A stretch of 64,000 nucleotides of DNA from Plantago ovata (taxonomy: Eukaryota; Streptophyta; Magnoliopsida; Lamiales; Plantaginaceae): positions 88,122,085 through 88,186,084 of the forward strand of contig CM051458.1 of NCBI GenBank assembly GCA_028274465.1. The letters run 5' to 3'. The notes beneath the pieces are model-generated. The model was not told the origin of the DNA. It did not search any database and saw nothing but the letters and a program-made list of their open reading frames with translations. Position numbers and translations under genes: made by a program. This document shows, piece by piece, positions 35,667 through 49,400 of the stretch; the first letter of the stretch is position 1, and each line of letters begins with the position of its first letter.

Positions 35667-35817
35667 CCCTTACTATCCCATACAACATTTCATCAACAAA
35701 CCAACACCTCTCAACTCTCACTCCACTCTCCATCACCACATCCTTTACTAATTGCCTAAGCAAACATTGCATTCTTTACAATCGTCCCGAAAAATAGTTA
35801 GTCACTCAATTGTGAAG

Positions 35818-37739
35818 ATGAGCCACGCTTTCGACCTTGCCGTTACTACCCCTGCTGATGGCTCTAAGTGTTACGATGATGATGGCCGAATCAAACGAAC
35901 TGGTACTTATTTTTTTTTCTCTTTTCCAACGGGTACACCCTCTCACGTACCCTGTGAGGTCCCGTGGTTACCTCGTAGCATTAAAAGACTATTTTAATTA
36001 TAATGCTACTAAAACATAATTATGAAACTAAAAGTTTTTCAAACTGGGTTGTAGGGAACGTATGGACCGCAAGTGCTCATATCATAACAGCCGTGATTGG
36101 TTCGGGCGTTCTGTCATTAGCTTGGGCCACTGCCCAGCTGGGCTGGGTTGCCGGTCCGGCAGTCATGTTCCTGTTCTCGTTCGTGACATATTACACTTCT
36201 ACCCTTCTGGCATTGTGTTATCGAACCGGTGACCCGGATACTGGGAAAAGAAACTATACTTACATGGAAGCTGTTAGAGCCAACTTAGGTATGTTCTTAC
36301 TTCATGACATTTTTATTGTTACTAAAATATTGTTAGTAGTTGGATTGTATTTGACAAGAAGTTGGTGTATTTCAGGTGGCTTCCAGGTGAAAATTTGTGG
36401 GCTAATTCAGTACATGAACATTTTTGGTGTTGCAATTGGTTACACCATTGCATCTTCTATAAGCATGATGTGAGTATTTATGACTTTAAAAAATATGGTT
36501 GAATTTGTTTTGGGATTTTCTTCAGTCTAATTAATTATGTAATGTAATTTCTTGAACAGGGCAATTGAGAGGTCTAATTGTTTCCACTCAAAAGGAGATA
36601 GCAGCCCTTGTAGAGTGTCAAGCAATCCTTACATGATTGCATTTGGAGTTATTGAAATCATATTTTCACAAATCCCAGATTTTGATCAGATTTGGTGGCT
36701 GTCTATTGTTGCTGCTGTTATGTCCTTTACTTACTCTTCCATTGGTTTAGGCCTTGGAATTGCTAAAGTTGCTGGTAAATAAACAAACTATAATCTTGAT
36801 TAGTACAATTTTTAGAAGTATTTGCTGTGATGTGATACTAATGATTTTTAATGAAATGTTGTTACAGAAAATGGAAAAATTGAAGGAAGCCTAACTGGAA
36901 TAAGCATTGGAACAGTCACAGAAACTCAAAAAATCTGGAGAAGCTTCCAATCTCTTGGGGCTATAGCTTTTGCCTATTCTTTCTCTCTGATCCTTATTGA
37001 AATCCAGGTACTGTTAATTGAACCGTCTAACACGTTAGACCGCCTCATTCAAGTGTTCGTCGAATCTGATAGAGTTTCTATTTTTTCATCACAGGATACG
37101 GTAAAATCGCCACCTTCCGAATTCAAGACAATGAAGAAGGCGACGCTCCTAAGCGTAGTGGTTACGACTCTTTTCTACATGCTATGCGGCTGCTTTGGTT
37201 ATGCAGCATTCGGGGACCTTGCACCGGGAAACCTCCTGACTGGTTTCGGCTTCTACAACCCTTACTGGCTACTAGACATTGCGAATGCTGCGATTGTCAT
37301 CCACTTAATCGGCGCGTACCAAGTCTTCTGCCAGCCCTTATTCGCCTTCGTTGAGAAAACTACAATAGGTTACTACCCCGACAGCAAGTTCATTGCCAAA
37401 GAGATCAAACTTCCGATCCTCGGGTTGAAACTTAATGTGTTTAGACTCGTCTGGAGGACGATTTTCGTGATCCTTACGACTGTCATCTCGATGCTTATCC
37501 CGTTCTTTAGCGACGTTGTTGGGATTCTTGGCGCGTTCGGGTTTTGGCCTTTGACAGTGTATTTCCCAGTGGAAATGTACATTAAGCAGCAGAGGATTGA
37601 GAAATGGAGTGCAAAGTGGATGAGTCTACAACTTCTAAGCATGGCTTGTCTTATTATATCAATTGCTGCAGCTGCTGGTTCATTTGCTGGAGTTGTGTCT
37701 GATCTTAAGGTTTATAGACCTTTCAAGACTAGCTACTGA
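35818..37739 (+). CDS. AAP: Amino acid permease (AAP, AAAP/ATF family)
   Basis: Six exons join in phase: 35818-35902, 36055-36288, 36376-36469, 36560-36774, 36868-37007 and 37095-37739, giving 470 residues. Family marks are DDDGRIKRTGNVWTASAHII, AVIGSGVLSLAWATAQLGW, GKRNYTYMEAVRANLGG, QYMNIFGVAIGYTIAS, SNPYMIAFG, FSQIPDFDQIWWLS, SLTGISIGTVTETQKIW, IEIQDTVKSPPSE, GCFGYAAFGD and GFYNPYWLLDIANAAIVIHL. AAPs are plasma-membrane proton symporters for neutral and acidic (some also basic) amino acids, used in phloem loading and seed supply. The protein should span the membrane 10-11 times. The closest match from memory is the AAP2/3/6 group. No defects are seen. Confidence 0.94.
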
Positions 37740-40120
37740 GAGTTGGTTCTGTGTCCCTTGAGATTTTGTTAGATTCCCTTTTTGTTCCAAGAAAGAGATA
37801 AAAATGCATAGGATCTTTACTTTTGGTTCAAGATGTGTAACAACTAACAAGCCTTGAAGGCTTGCAGATTTTTTCTCTGTTTCTGAGGAAAATGAGGTTA
37901 ATGTATGTATGTATTTCATAATCTTAATGAAAGATGTCATAAAGCTTCTTGCCCCATCACTGAGATTTTAATCCTCTACTTTGTTGATTGAGAGTAGGAA
38001 CAGAACTCAAAGGGTTGGTGGAGTTGTATTTCTTAGAAAAACTTGAAAAAAACAGTGCTGGAGTTTAACTTCAATTGCATTGTAATTAAAAACAAGATTA
38101 AAACTAAGTTTTGGTTTGTTGTAAAATCAGTACTCTCGGCTTTCCAGGGATCTTGTTTCGACGGATTCACACGTATATATTGATTCTGATATCATATCAT
38201 TTATGAGGTATGCATTTATTACATCCGACCACACTCTTATAACTCTTCCAAGACTTTCCCTCAAGTAACAAATAAATCTATTCTGTCAAACCAATACAAC
38301 TAAGAAACTTAGTGGCACGGATTTATGTGTATGCGGGTACATAACACAAACTAACATCATAACTATACTATATTTAAACCTAATAAAATCAAAACTAAAA
38401 AATATACCAAATACTGTATAATTTTCTAAAATTCAATCCAAACTTTAACTTCCAATGAAAAACGAAAAACGCTCAACTTTCATCAAAGTAAGAAGATTCA
38501 ATCTTTCAATCCACGCCCAAACAATCCCACACTAACAACAGAATGACTTTAAGAAACATAGAAGGGGAGAGACATGAATGGCTTGCTTATGCTATGCTGT
38601 TAGGATATGACTGTATGATATTGATTAGATCATGGACTTTTAGGACAAAAGTGATGTAAACAAGTTTGATTTGTTGTCATGGAAATAAGTGCCTCTACTC
38701 TAGAGATAGAGTCAAGCTGCTAAAACCTTGGTTAGTTTTACACCGCCATTAGTGTATTATCCCCAACACACTAGCTAGTTTCTCCTACTAGTCTGATAGA
38801 GGAGAGTAAAACAAGCACTAGATGTCTAAGTCTAATAGTCTCATCCAATTTCTGGAGGATCATGCAACTTTATTATACTTCATACTCTATGTACCAGGCT
38901 AACTCTGCAATCCATCCGAATTGAAAACGGCTGAACCTCTACCCGCGTCTTGGTTTGAAAAGATGGAGCTAATGAGCTATGGCTTAGTTTGTTGGTGTAT
39001 TATTATTGTTCTCCTTCGATCTGCATATCATATGTGACAATAACTTGTGCTCTCAGTCCCCCACCATTTGAACAACTTGGTAATTAATTGTAATTGTATA
39101 ATTAGGTTGGTGGATTAACTCTTTCAACTATTTATGAAGATAGAAATGATTAGGCCAGAACACTAAAACTAAAACTAGTGTTATTCAACAGATATGCTTA
39201 AACTAATATCTTAAGTAGAACAAAGCAGAAAAGTGCAGAAAAAGTGCAAGTGCTAACAAGAAGATGATTGGTGATTTGGTTCGATATATAATCCTAAACT
39301 TTTTACTTTATCTAGCTAGTTAATTATCACCAGAATTTTAATCCACCATGCCAAGAAAAGTAATAATAACAGAAAATACTAGATACTATGAATCTATGAT
39401 ATGATGGGACCTCCCACTACTATAACAAAAATCCTCAGTTCTGGGGAGAGGAATTTGGTGACGAATTTGATACAATTTCACCTAAACTATAAACTATAAA
39501 TTGTAGGGAAGAGAAACACAAATGGTAACAATACATGATATAGTCTGAAAAAAGATTCACATCTATCCATAAACGATTAGTTATTTACATAGCCTAGAGA
39601 AGCGTTGTAACTTGTAACCACGAATTTAGATGGCCTCCTAAGTCCTGAGTAATCGGGGTTCCATTGCACTCCGGACAGAGGCGGAGTCAGGAATGAAACG
39701 TTCTTATATACAAGTTAGGAAATTTGACTAAATAAAAATGAGATACGAATGAAAAAATTTAGAGGTGACAAAACGTGAATTTTATAAAGTAGTAGAATAT
39801 AAGACAAATAGTTTTCCAAGTCTAACACATATACGATATATCTTTGATTAAATTGAAAAATTCAAAGTTGGAATGAAGTGAATCTATCGGAACTATTTGA
39901 AATATAGATTTAAAAATTAGATTAGACTTCGAAAAGGTTCCAAGTCTATAACGAGCAATTAGATTATTAAAAATAAAAATAAAATACAATAATAAAAAAA
40001 AAGTATAAATGGGCGGAAAAGGAAAATCATTATTAAGATCACTCGGACCTCACCACTCACCAGTCGTCACTCGTCGTCAGGTCAGGCAGTCAGCACTTAA
40101 TCCCACGCACGGAGCCTCTT
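37740..40120. other. Intergenic between AAP and RPN6
   Basis: The first 200 bases are probably the AAP 3'UTR. CAGAGGCGGAGTCAGGAATG at about 39676 resembles the left terminus of the CAGGGGCGGAG hAT family, but no matching right end was found. No gene is recognised. Confidence 0.4.
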
Positions 40121-40235
40121 AATCCTTGATCATACGCGAAAATTGAAAACCCAATCGCCAAAACCCAAAAGCAAATTCAATCACCACCATCTTAGGGTTT
40201 TCGATCTCACGGGAACATCGATTCACCATCTTCAG

Positions 40236-40879
40236 GTACATTCCTCTTTCTCTAAACGTTTTCCATATTTTCGTGTAGAATTCAACCCTAGTTTCTTCCA
40301 CAGAGATCCCTCTTCTTTAATGCCCTTTTCAGCTATTGCTTTCTGGATTTTATGTTGCTGTACAGTGTAAACCAGTTTATTTTTATACTTGGATACCTCG
40401 ATTTCCAGTTAATGTCATATAAGAAATTATTATGTTCGAATTCACAATCGATGGTTTGTTCTTGATTGTATGATGATATGAACTTTAGTAATATTAACAT
40501 TATTTTTGCAAATAATTACTAGTTAACAATTTAACATCAACTTTAGTTATCAATAAGGCTGCCTGTTAATTGCTATTGCTATGGCCTAATCTACCGTTAC
40601 TCATTGTGATAGGTATCCTTTTAAAAAGATTCACTGTTATAGCACTCTTTTTCTCAAGTGTGGTGATGTGAATTAGTTCATTAGTTTAGTTGGTAGATAA
40701 ATTCTGCATCTGGTTGGGAATGGGATGTATAATCTAGGATGCTCGTTTTTCTGGGAATAGAGCATTGAAGTGGTGGAAACGGTCTGGTTTAATTGGGAGA
40801 ATACTCCCCTTAGACACAGTCTATAGTTTTCTTTTGATGTGGTATTATATTTATGAAACTAATCAATTTCAAATTGCAG
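40236..40879 (+). other. 5'UTR intron of RPN6
   Basis: A donor (TTCAG|GTACATTCC) at 40235/40236 and an acceptor (AAATTGCAG|AACC) at 40879/40880 frame a 644-base intron in the leader. The untranslated exon starts near 40130. Leader introns are common in plant proteasome genes. Confidence 0.6.
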
Positions 40880-40904
40880 AACCATAGATCCAAAAGTTGT
40901 GACT

Positions 40905-42433
40905 ATGTCGTCCACAAATCTCCCTGCAACCACGGAATCACTTTTCCAGGCTGCTGAAGCCAAATCTCCCTCGGAGGCAATCTCCATCCTCTACCAGGTT
41001 CTTGAAGATCCTTCAGCTTCTTCTGAAGCGCTACGAATCAAGGAACAGGCTATTACCAACCTCTCGGAGCTGCTCAAACAAGAGGGTCAGGCAGGAGAAC
41101 TTCAAAGCCTCCTCACCAAGCTACGGCCTTTCTTTTCCTTGATTCCAAAGGCTAAAACGGCCAAAATTGTTCGTGTTGTTGTTGATGCAGTTGCTAAAAT
41201 ACCTGGAACGTCTGATCTTCAGATATCTCTTTGCAAAGAGATAGTGCAATGGACACGTGCTGAAAAAAGAACTTTTCTCCGTCAAAGAATCGAGGCTAGG
41301 CTTGCAGCCCTTCTAATGGACAACAAGGAATACTCTGAGGCCCTGAATCTGCTTTCAGGTACGAAGTAGTAGTATTTAATTGTTTTGTGTACTACAGTAT
41401 TTAATCGCTCTTTAATTAGTTAGAGTTATATTTGCCTTACTATTTAATTTCAAATTCCTTAGAATAGCTTGTGTAACATACGCCAAGGTTTAGTTGTTTA
41501 TTCATCTTCCATTCATACTAGTATTTATCATATTGATGTTGAGCTTTGCTCCCAATCCTTGTCTTTGATTTTTGAGTTATTTCCAAATTACCTAGTTGTT
41601 GTTCTATATCGTCAGGTCTTATCAAGGAGGTAAGGAGGCTGGATGACAAGCTACTGCTTGTGGAAATTGATTTGCTCGAGAGCAAGCTTCATTTTTCTCT
41701 CAGGAACTTACCGAAAGCAAAGGCTGCACTTACTGCAGCAAGAACAGCCGCCAATGCTATATACGTCCCTCCAGCTCAGCAAGGCACCATAGATTTACAG
41801 AGTGGAATTCTCCATGCTGAAGAAAAGGACTATAAAACTGCCTACAGTTACTTCTTTGAAGCATTTGAGGCTTTCAATGCTCTCGAGGATCCCCAGGCCA
41901 TATACAGTCTCAAGTATATGCTGCTGTGCAAAATTATGGTAAGCCAAGCGGATGATGTGGCTGGAATCATTTCATCACCCAAAGTAGGTTTACAATATCA
42001 AGGACCAGAGCTTGACGCGATGAAAGCTGTTGCTGATGCACATTCAAAGCGCTCTCTGAAACTTTTCGAAACCGCCCTTGAGAATTTTAAGACTCAGCTG
42101 GATGAGGACCCTATTGTGCATAGACACCTTTCCTCCCTGTATGACACTCTCCTTGAGCAGAATCTGTGCAGGTTGATCGAGCCATTTTCTAGGGTTGAAA
42201 TATCACATGTTGCTGAGTTGATTGAGCTGCCAGCTCACCACGTGGAGAAGAAGTTATCGCAGATGATTCTGGATAAGAAGTTTGAGGGGACTCTAGACCA
42301 AGGAGCTGGATGCCTAATCATATTTGAGGATCCAAAGACTGATGCCATCTATCCGGCAACTCTAGAGACCATTGCGAATATGGGTAAGGTTGTGGATAGC
42401 CTTTATGTTAGATCTGCGAAAATAATGGCTTGA
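40905..42433 (+). CDS. RPN6: 26S proteasome non-ATPase regulatory subunit RPN6 (PSMD11)
   Basis: Two coding exons, 40905-41358 and 41616-42433, join in phase to give 423 residues (family length about 420). ATG 40905 ([15 protein letters not shown]) was chosen as the first in-frame ATG. The N-terminal two thirds are TPR-like helical repeats ([70 protein letters not shown]). The C-terminus is a PCI domain ([37 protein letters not shown]) with the closing helix used in lid assembly. RPN6 clamps the 19S lid to the 20S core and supports assembly of the 26S proteasome. Residue conservation appears very high and no defect is seen. Confidence 0.95.
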
Positions 42434-43746
42434 GAAATTTTTGGGTAGATGGATCTTGTGAGCAATGAATTGTCAAATCTCTATTTATAAATTTAGACTG
42501 TTTTTCTATATGTTGTATCTCATCTCTTGGTGATTCAAAGTAGTGATTGAATGTTCTGCTGGTTATGCTTCTGTCTCATTTAGTTATCATCATTTTTCAT
42601 CTCTGTGATCTCTTCTTGCCTGTTTATGTTGCTGCAAAACAATTTATGTGAAAGAATAGCATATACGAGGAGTTACTCGATCCTTATTGACACTACTAGT
42701 ACACCACAGGAAAAAGTAACCGTTCGTGGCAAAACAGGCTTTGTAACTTGATATACTCTCTGGGAAAATTATAAGAAAGACAAACAAAAGGGTTATTATT
42801 GGAGTATAATTGGCAGGCTAGCTATAGATGCCAAGAAGAGCAGTATGGGAAAATATATTTACTTATCTAAATTAGGTCCGAGTTTATGGCATACCTTATA
42901 GATTGAAATACAATCTCATTATCGCCGGATCATAAGGTGGTGCAGAGGGTAAAGAGTTGGAGCAGTTAAAAGAGAGGTGCATGATTCATTCAATGGCGGT
43001 GACGGAGTTATAAGATTGTTATATATAGGATTGGATAAATAAGTTAGTTTAAGAAGTTTGTATAAGGGGCCTTGTATAATAGTAGTGTAGGAGTAGTTGT
43101 AATATTTTCCGTTTCTCGCTATTCAATACGTGAAAAAAGTATGTGATTCTAATGTAATTAGTTAGTATGGTATACATGGTATACTTGTAATTGTATAATT
43201 GGGTTGTTGGATTATCTCTTCTAACTTTAAGATATTAAATGATAGAAATGATCAGCCAGAAGATTAAAACTAAACTAGTACTCCCTCCATTTTTTTTATA
43301 AGTGACCTTCTACAACTTTCACATAAAAAACATTCTCAAAATAATCTCAAAATCCTATTAATATTGCTTTAGTAATAAATACAAGGACAATAGAGAGGAA
43401 AAGGCTATAGAAAACAAACTAGTAGAACGACATTTATTTCTCAAATAGAAAAACAGAAAAGTGCAGAGAAAGTTCAAGTGCTAACAAGATGGTTGGTTGG
43501 AGATGTTGTAATCCTTAACTTTACTTTATCAAGTTAATTATTACTTGAACTTTTAACCAACCGTGCCAAGAAAAAGAAAAGAAAAAGAAAGTCCCTGGTA
43601 GTAACATTGAAAAATCTTTTATGGTTTATAAATAAGTTATGGATCGCATGTGATTTAAAATTAACCACATCAAATGAAAAATGTGATGGGAATGATAAAG
43701 TCGTGTTATCTTCGTTTAACAAAGCAATGTTTTAACCATTTAAGTT
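42434..43746. other. Intergenic downstream of RPN6
   Basis: The first 150-200 bases are likely the RPN6 3'UTR. At about 43281 an ACTCCCTCCATTTTTTTTATA word looks like one end of a Stowaway-type MITE; its partner end was not found. No gene is supported. Confidence 0.4.
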
Positions 43747-44540
43747 TTTTTTTTAACTAATTGAAAAAGGTTACAAAATTAGTGTTTTCGACACTAACCA
43801 GGCGCGAAGACTTAAGCGACATGTCCCTATTTACAAGCGGTCTAAGCCACCAAGGGCACACTTCACACTTCAAACACACAAAGACCTGGACGATTACAAC
43901 TAGACATAGGAGAAAAGTAACTGTTAGGAAAATAGCCTAATTATCTCCCTTCCTTGGCTAATCTATCGGCTACCATATTACCCTGACAGTACGCAACTTA
44001 CTTTCAATTAACATCCTGCTGATTTCATCCAGAACTCCCTCCATTGGGTCCTGCATGTTCAAAACATTACCAACATTCATGGAGTGTATAGATTAGTAGT
44101 TTCTTAATATGAAATTGTACCACTAGCATTAAACCAGTCCTGACCGCCCATATCTCAGCTACATTATTCGTAGTATGCTTAGATGTACTGTTTTTCAACA
44201 TGTGAGGGATTGGTATTGATCAATATCTGTTACTACGGTGTGACAAAGTGTGCAAGTGTCTTAGTCTATCATTTCTCTTTGAAATAACCAATGAACAGTA
44301 GGAAGATTTTTATGTAAGGCCCGCCAAACAAAAAAATTTCAGTCCTGGTAAAATGAGAAACAATAAGTAATACAGTTTGCGCAATTAGGATATTATAATC
44401 ACTTTTAATCGTAAATTTTACTGAATGCTCGATGGCCACACAACTCTATCTCTGGTCTCCCATTTTGAGTTAAAGGAATAGCCACAATTTTCGGAACTAT
44501 TTTCCAAGCCCATGCTCAATAAAATCACATAGTTGTCCAC
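43747..44540 (-). mobile_element. Decayed LINE (non-LTR retrotransposon) 3' end
   Basis: On the minus strand there are pieces of a plant LINE ORF2 C-terminus: TTNNVAEIWAVRTGLML at 44120-44180 (RNase H-like), a zf-RVT-like stretch around 44310-44352, and QGNMVADRLAKEGR at 43940-43988 before a stop. A 3' tail with GGTGGCTTAGACCGC follows and ends in an A-rich run (poly-T on the plus strand at 43747-43755). Frames are broken by stops and shifts, and the 5' part is missing, as in 5'-truncated LINE copies. Confidence 0.7.
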
Positions 44541-45520
44541 TAGTTCCGGATTTAAAATCAAACCTTTAATATTACCCATTTATCTTTCCAAAAGTTTAAT
44601 TCAAATTTATTTAATTATTTTTCAATTAAATTCATTTCGGTTCATATTTTTTCCAATGAGAAAACGATCATGCCATTTGGTTTTCTTTAATTATTAGATT
44701 AGTGTAATCTTCACATTATTTTATTTTTCTTCCAAAAACAATAATCCTTAACTAGACAATTAGATTAAAATCTAATGTTACTGCTTATGAGAAGATATCA
44801 TCAAATCATGTGCGAAACGTGATTCTCATGCTGTTTGAGTTCTTAATGATAAAATGATATGATGATAAAAGTAAATCAAGATCGATTTTAAGAAAACGTA
44901 CTATTAGTATCAACTTGGCACTCATTAATTAAGCTCATTATGATCTGAGACACTAAAAAAACAATTTTTAACCATTAAAGTAACACATACAAATTAAAGC
45001 ACCTAATTATATTATTTCTAATATCACTTTTTATCATTCATTTATCCAAGTTGCTTGGTAGGGCTTCTAGGAGTCAAGAGGATTTTTTAATCGGATAAAA
45101 ACAGTATGCGTTACAGTATTTTTGTTAGAGAAATAGACAAACATATATTCTGGTAAAATTTATCTTCTTCTCTCCTATTTGGTCCATTAATTTTACTATG
45201 TGGGAGCCACTAGAAATAGGGCAGAGAAACCCATCTCCCAACAATTCGTGAAAGAAAGATGTCATCCTCACCAGATAACCATAACCAGAACGTTGTCCGG
45301 CCCTATCATCTCGAGCAACTAGAGAAAGTTGGTTGCCAATGTACACTAAGTCGCTAACCAAACCCGTGAATTGTATTCTCCAACAGTTTTTTTCCCTTTC
45401 TTACCTACCGAACAAAATGACTCCTTCCACCAGACATATCTTTTGGGAAATGATAGGACAATATATTTAAATTGTACTATTTGAAATGAACAAATAGTGT
45501 AAGAATGAATTTGATATGGT
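44541..45520. other. Intergenic, AT-rich, no gene seen
   Basis: Two minus-strand ORFs of 65-78 codons (45125-45361 and 45346-45543) match no family I recognise. Confidence 0.35.
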
Positions 45521-46250
45521 GATATTCCTAAACTATTACTCATTTTAGATATTGCCCCCCAAACTAATAAGTCTGGTGATTAACCCCCTCAACTATTATA
45601 TGTTTGAGACAATGCTCCCTGAAGTGAATTGTTTAGTTAAATAAATAGATAAAATAACATTTGTAGGTGTTTAAATTTTATATATTCAACACATAAAAAT
45701 ATTTATTCATATTTCATGGTTACTAAGTTATATTTCACATGACACATAAAAAATTACAAAATATATTTCCTCCGTAATTACTTTATATTGGTCTTTTCAA
45801 GTTATTTTTGCCACAAATTACTTTAAATTAAATTGAAAAATTATATAAATAATATTATATTTATCATCAAAGTACTTTAAGTATAGTTTCACAAAATTTT
45901 TATATATTTGTTTACATTATAAATTAAAACCAATTCGTTGTCAATATGTTTTCAAAACATTTAATAAAAATAATAATAAAAGTAATGGAAGATGAACTAA
46001 TTATAAATTATTTAAAAACTATAAAATAAAGTTTGAACGACAATTAAACATCATGATAATTGACAAAAATAAATTTTGTATGACAACATCTAAAAAATTA
46101 ACATATTTGGTTGATTTATTAAGAGTTTATTATTAAATTTGTAACATGGGGGACATTGTCTAAAAAACATGATAGTTGAGGAGGTTAATCACCAAATTTA
46201 TTAGTTTGGAGGACATAGTATCAAAAGAGTAATGTTGAGGGGGTTTGATC
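45521..46250. mobile_element. Long terminal inverted repeat element (about 730 bp)
   Basis: Arms of about 100 bp (45521-45620 and 46147-46250) are inverted copies sharing CCAAACTAATAARTYTGGTG, ATTAACCYCCTCAACTAT and GACAATGYYCCC. The interior is very AT-rich and non-coding. Such long-TIR, AT-filled elements are usually non-autonomous DNA transposons (Mutator-like or similar). The family and the target duplication could not be fixed. Confidence 0.65.
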
Positions 46251-46444
46251 CATTTTTTCCAAACCTAAATTAAGTCATCTATAAATAAACGTTGATATTC
46301 CTAAAGGATTCAAAATCGCCAATTTTGTCAAAATACCGGACTGTATTTAATAAATAAAAGAAATCTAGAGGACCATAGACGCAATTAACCCCACACAGAT
46401 CATATGAATTTCAGTCAGCTGACTAAGCTCCACCAAACCCCGCC

Positions 46445-49400
46445 ATGGATGAGGCGGAGCCACCGGAGTGCCCGGTATGTCTACAGCCATACGACGCCGT
46501 CTCCGCCATACCACGCGTCCTACCCTGCGGCCACACCACCTGCGAGACCTGCCTCAACCAGCTCCCAAACCCTTACCCCAAAACCATCCGCTGCACCGTT
46601 TGCACTGTCCTTGTAAAATTCCCAAACCACCCCTCTAACCTCCCCAAGAACATCGACCTCCTCCACTACTCATCCACCCTCCAAAACAAACCCACCAAGG
46701 ATAGGAAAGTTATTTCATCGCCGTCATTGGAAAATGAGAAAAACCAGTTACCTTTTGTTCCTAATTCTTGGTCTTATGAGTTTTATTGTAAGTGGAAAAA
46801 GTGGGTTCTGAATAAAGATTCGATCTTGATTGAAGAAACTGGTTGTGGTAATGGAAATGAATTGGTTTGCGGTTTGATCGAGGGTAAAACTGTGAGCCTA
46901 GTTAAAGTTGGGATTTTTATTGAGGATGAAGAGAGTTCAAAGTTTTTCAAGTATAGTTATGAGTCCAAGATTGTGAGTGTTTTATATAGGATTGATGAGA
47001 AGAAGTTGAATGACTTAGGTTTTGTTTTGAATGCAATTCCTAGATCATGTAATGTGGGGAAGGTTTACGGGTTTTGGTACAACGATAAGGATATGTGTGT
47101 TTGTTTGGTATGCGAGAAGTTTGATTCGCCTAAGCTAGTTAAGTGTGTGGTGAAGAGGAAGGATGATGAGGAGAAATGTGTTAGTGTTGATGAAATGAGG
47201 GGTTTGGCGATGGTTGCGATGGATGTATGTGAAGTTGTTAGCAGTTTGCATTCACATGGGATGGTTTTTGGTTGCTTACACACGAGCTGTTTTAGTTTCT
47301 GTAGTTTTGGTCGTGTTTATGTTGACGTAGGTGAGGTGTTTAATATGAGAAGGAGAATTGATGTGGCGTTGAGGAGGATTCGTGTAGGTTGGAAGATTGT
47401 CCGGAGAATGATGTATCTGAGGAATACTTGGCGTTTATTAGCCCTGAGGTGCTTGTACAGCTTTCATTAGAGGGGGTTTCTGAGTTGAATACGGGGAAAT
47501 CGAGATGTGAAGTAGGGTCTTCTTCGGATGTGTGGTCATTGGGATGTTTATTGGTTAGGCTTATCATTGGAAGCGCGGTTGCAGAAGCAATGGATGCATT
47601 AATGCAGTATCTTTGTAATGCTAAAATTGATGATAAGGAGCATTTTTGTTGTGATTTTTACACTAATTGGATGGGGAAGATCGTAGGTCTGTTGGAAGAT
47701 AAACTGGGGAACGAATGTGTTTCCCTGAAGGAGATTCTGTGCAGATGTCTGGAGTATGATCCAAAGAACCGACCACTTGTAACTGAGGTATGGAAATGCC
47801 TCAGGGAATTGGTTATCAAACCACAATTCGATATTGGGGTCAGTTTAACTCAGGATGCCAAGAAGAACTCAGACCAGCATTTGGTACTAGCTGAGCTGTT
47901 TCCGACAGTTAAGGAATCCAAAAATGAAAATATGGATGGTTTACAGAGCAAAGATGCTAGTGGTAATGCTGATAGAGATGTTATTGAGGGGGTATCTAGG
48001 GGTCATGTGAAATGCGTGGAGTTGAAAGGTCATGCTAATTTCATCACAGGGCTGGCTATTGGGGGTAAACTAACATACGATATATTAATGCTTCTGTTCA
48101 TTTCATTTTGTGCAACCTACTTCAAAAGTCTCTGTTTTTATATTGGCATCTATTTTCTGACTGGTATTGTTGTTATTTGTTTGATTTCCTTTTACTTTTT
48201 CTTAATGGTAACTTCTGTGAGAAGCTATAGAAACCGGATAGATACATACGATTTTGCGGAGCTTCTCATGAAAATACACATGGAATAAAATTTATACATT
48301 TACACAGTGGTGAATAGCTTCTTATCTGATTTATAGTGAGACAAACAATTCATGAATTTGGTTATTCTTATGAGCCCTACCTGTATAAAATTTTTGGTGC
48401 ATGTGCGCGCACATGCATGCTCTCTCTGAAGCAACAAGAAGATTTGTGAAGTTAGTAGTAACATTGAAGTTTCTTTCTTAAGTCTAAAGTTCAAGAGGAA
48501 AGACCTGTATATGCCATGCAATGATATTTTCATTTCATCTCTTGTATCTTCATGGATCCCTTTGGACGAAATGTTATTCAGTTGCATTGTAAGATTGCTG
48601 TCTGGGCTCTGAATCCATCTTTTCTTTTCCTTGTTCAGGAGGATTCCTGTTCAGCTCCTCGTATGATAAGATAGTGAATGTATGGTCTCTGCAGGTACAC
48701 ACTCCTACAATGTTATTGGACCCTATGGATTCGCTTTTTACTGATAGATTCTTTTGCTTAGTCCTTCTCTATTTATCCAATCAATTTTTCAGGATTTCAG
48801 TCTTGTGGGCTCGTTTAAAGGTCATGAGCATAGAATTACGGCTGTAGTCTTTATGGATGGAGAACAGCCATTGTGCATCAGTGGTGACAATGAAGGTGTA
48901 ATCTGCATTTGGGATGTGAGTGTTCCCTTTACCGGAGTACCAATAAAAAAGTTTCACGAGGAAAAAGATTGGCGGTATAGTGGCATCCATGCAATGGCCA
49001 TTTCTGGAACTGATTATGTATATACTGGCAGCGGGGACACATTAGTAAAAGCATGGTCACTGAAGGTAATACCCAAAATCTCTATGTGCTAGTTATACCT
49101 CACTACCTCAGTTATGCTGAAAGAAATCCTTGATATTTGCTGCTCAGGATTATACACTGTCCGCTGGGATGAGTGGCCATAAATCAGTTGTGTCGACTCT
49201 GGAAATTTGTAATGGTGTTCTTTACAGTGGAAGCTGGGATGGCACTGTTCGGCTGTGGTCTCTGAGTGATCACAGTCCATTAACAGTATTAGGAGAAGGC
49301 AATCTCCGGCCTGTTTCTATCGTATCTCTTTCCGTGGAAAATAATTTGGTGGTTGTGGGTCTAGAGAATGGTTGCATAAAGGTCCAGTGCCTTTCCTCTC

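Noticed and set aside
47311..47380. A 61-bp intron (from GTAGGTGAGG to GTGTAG) to explain the frame change in the RING/WD40 gene
   Set aside because: The joined exons would be in the wrong phase, and the stretch itself reads as plausible coding sequence.
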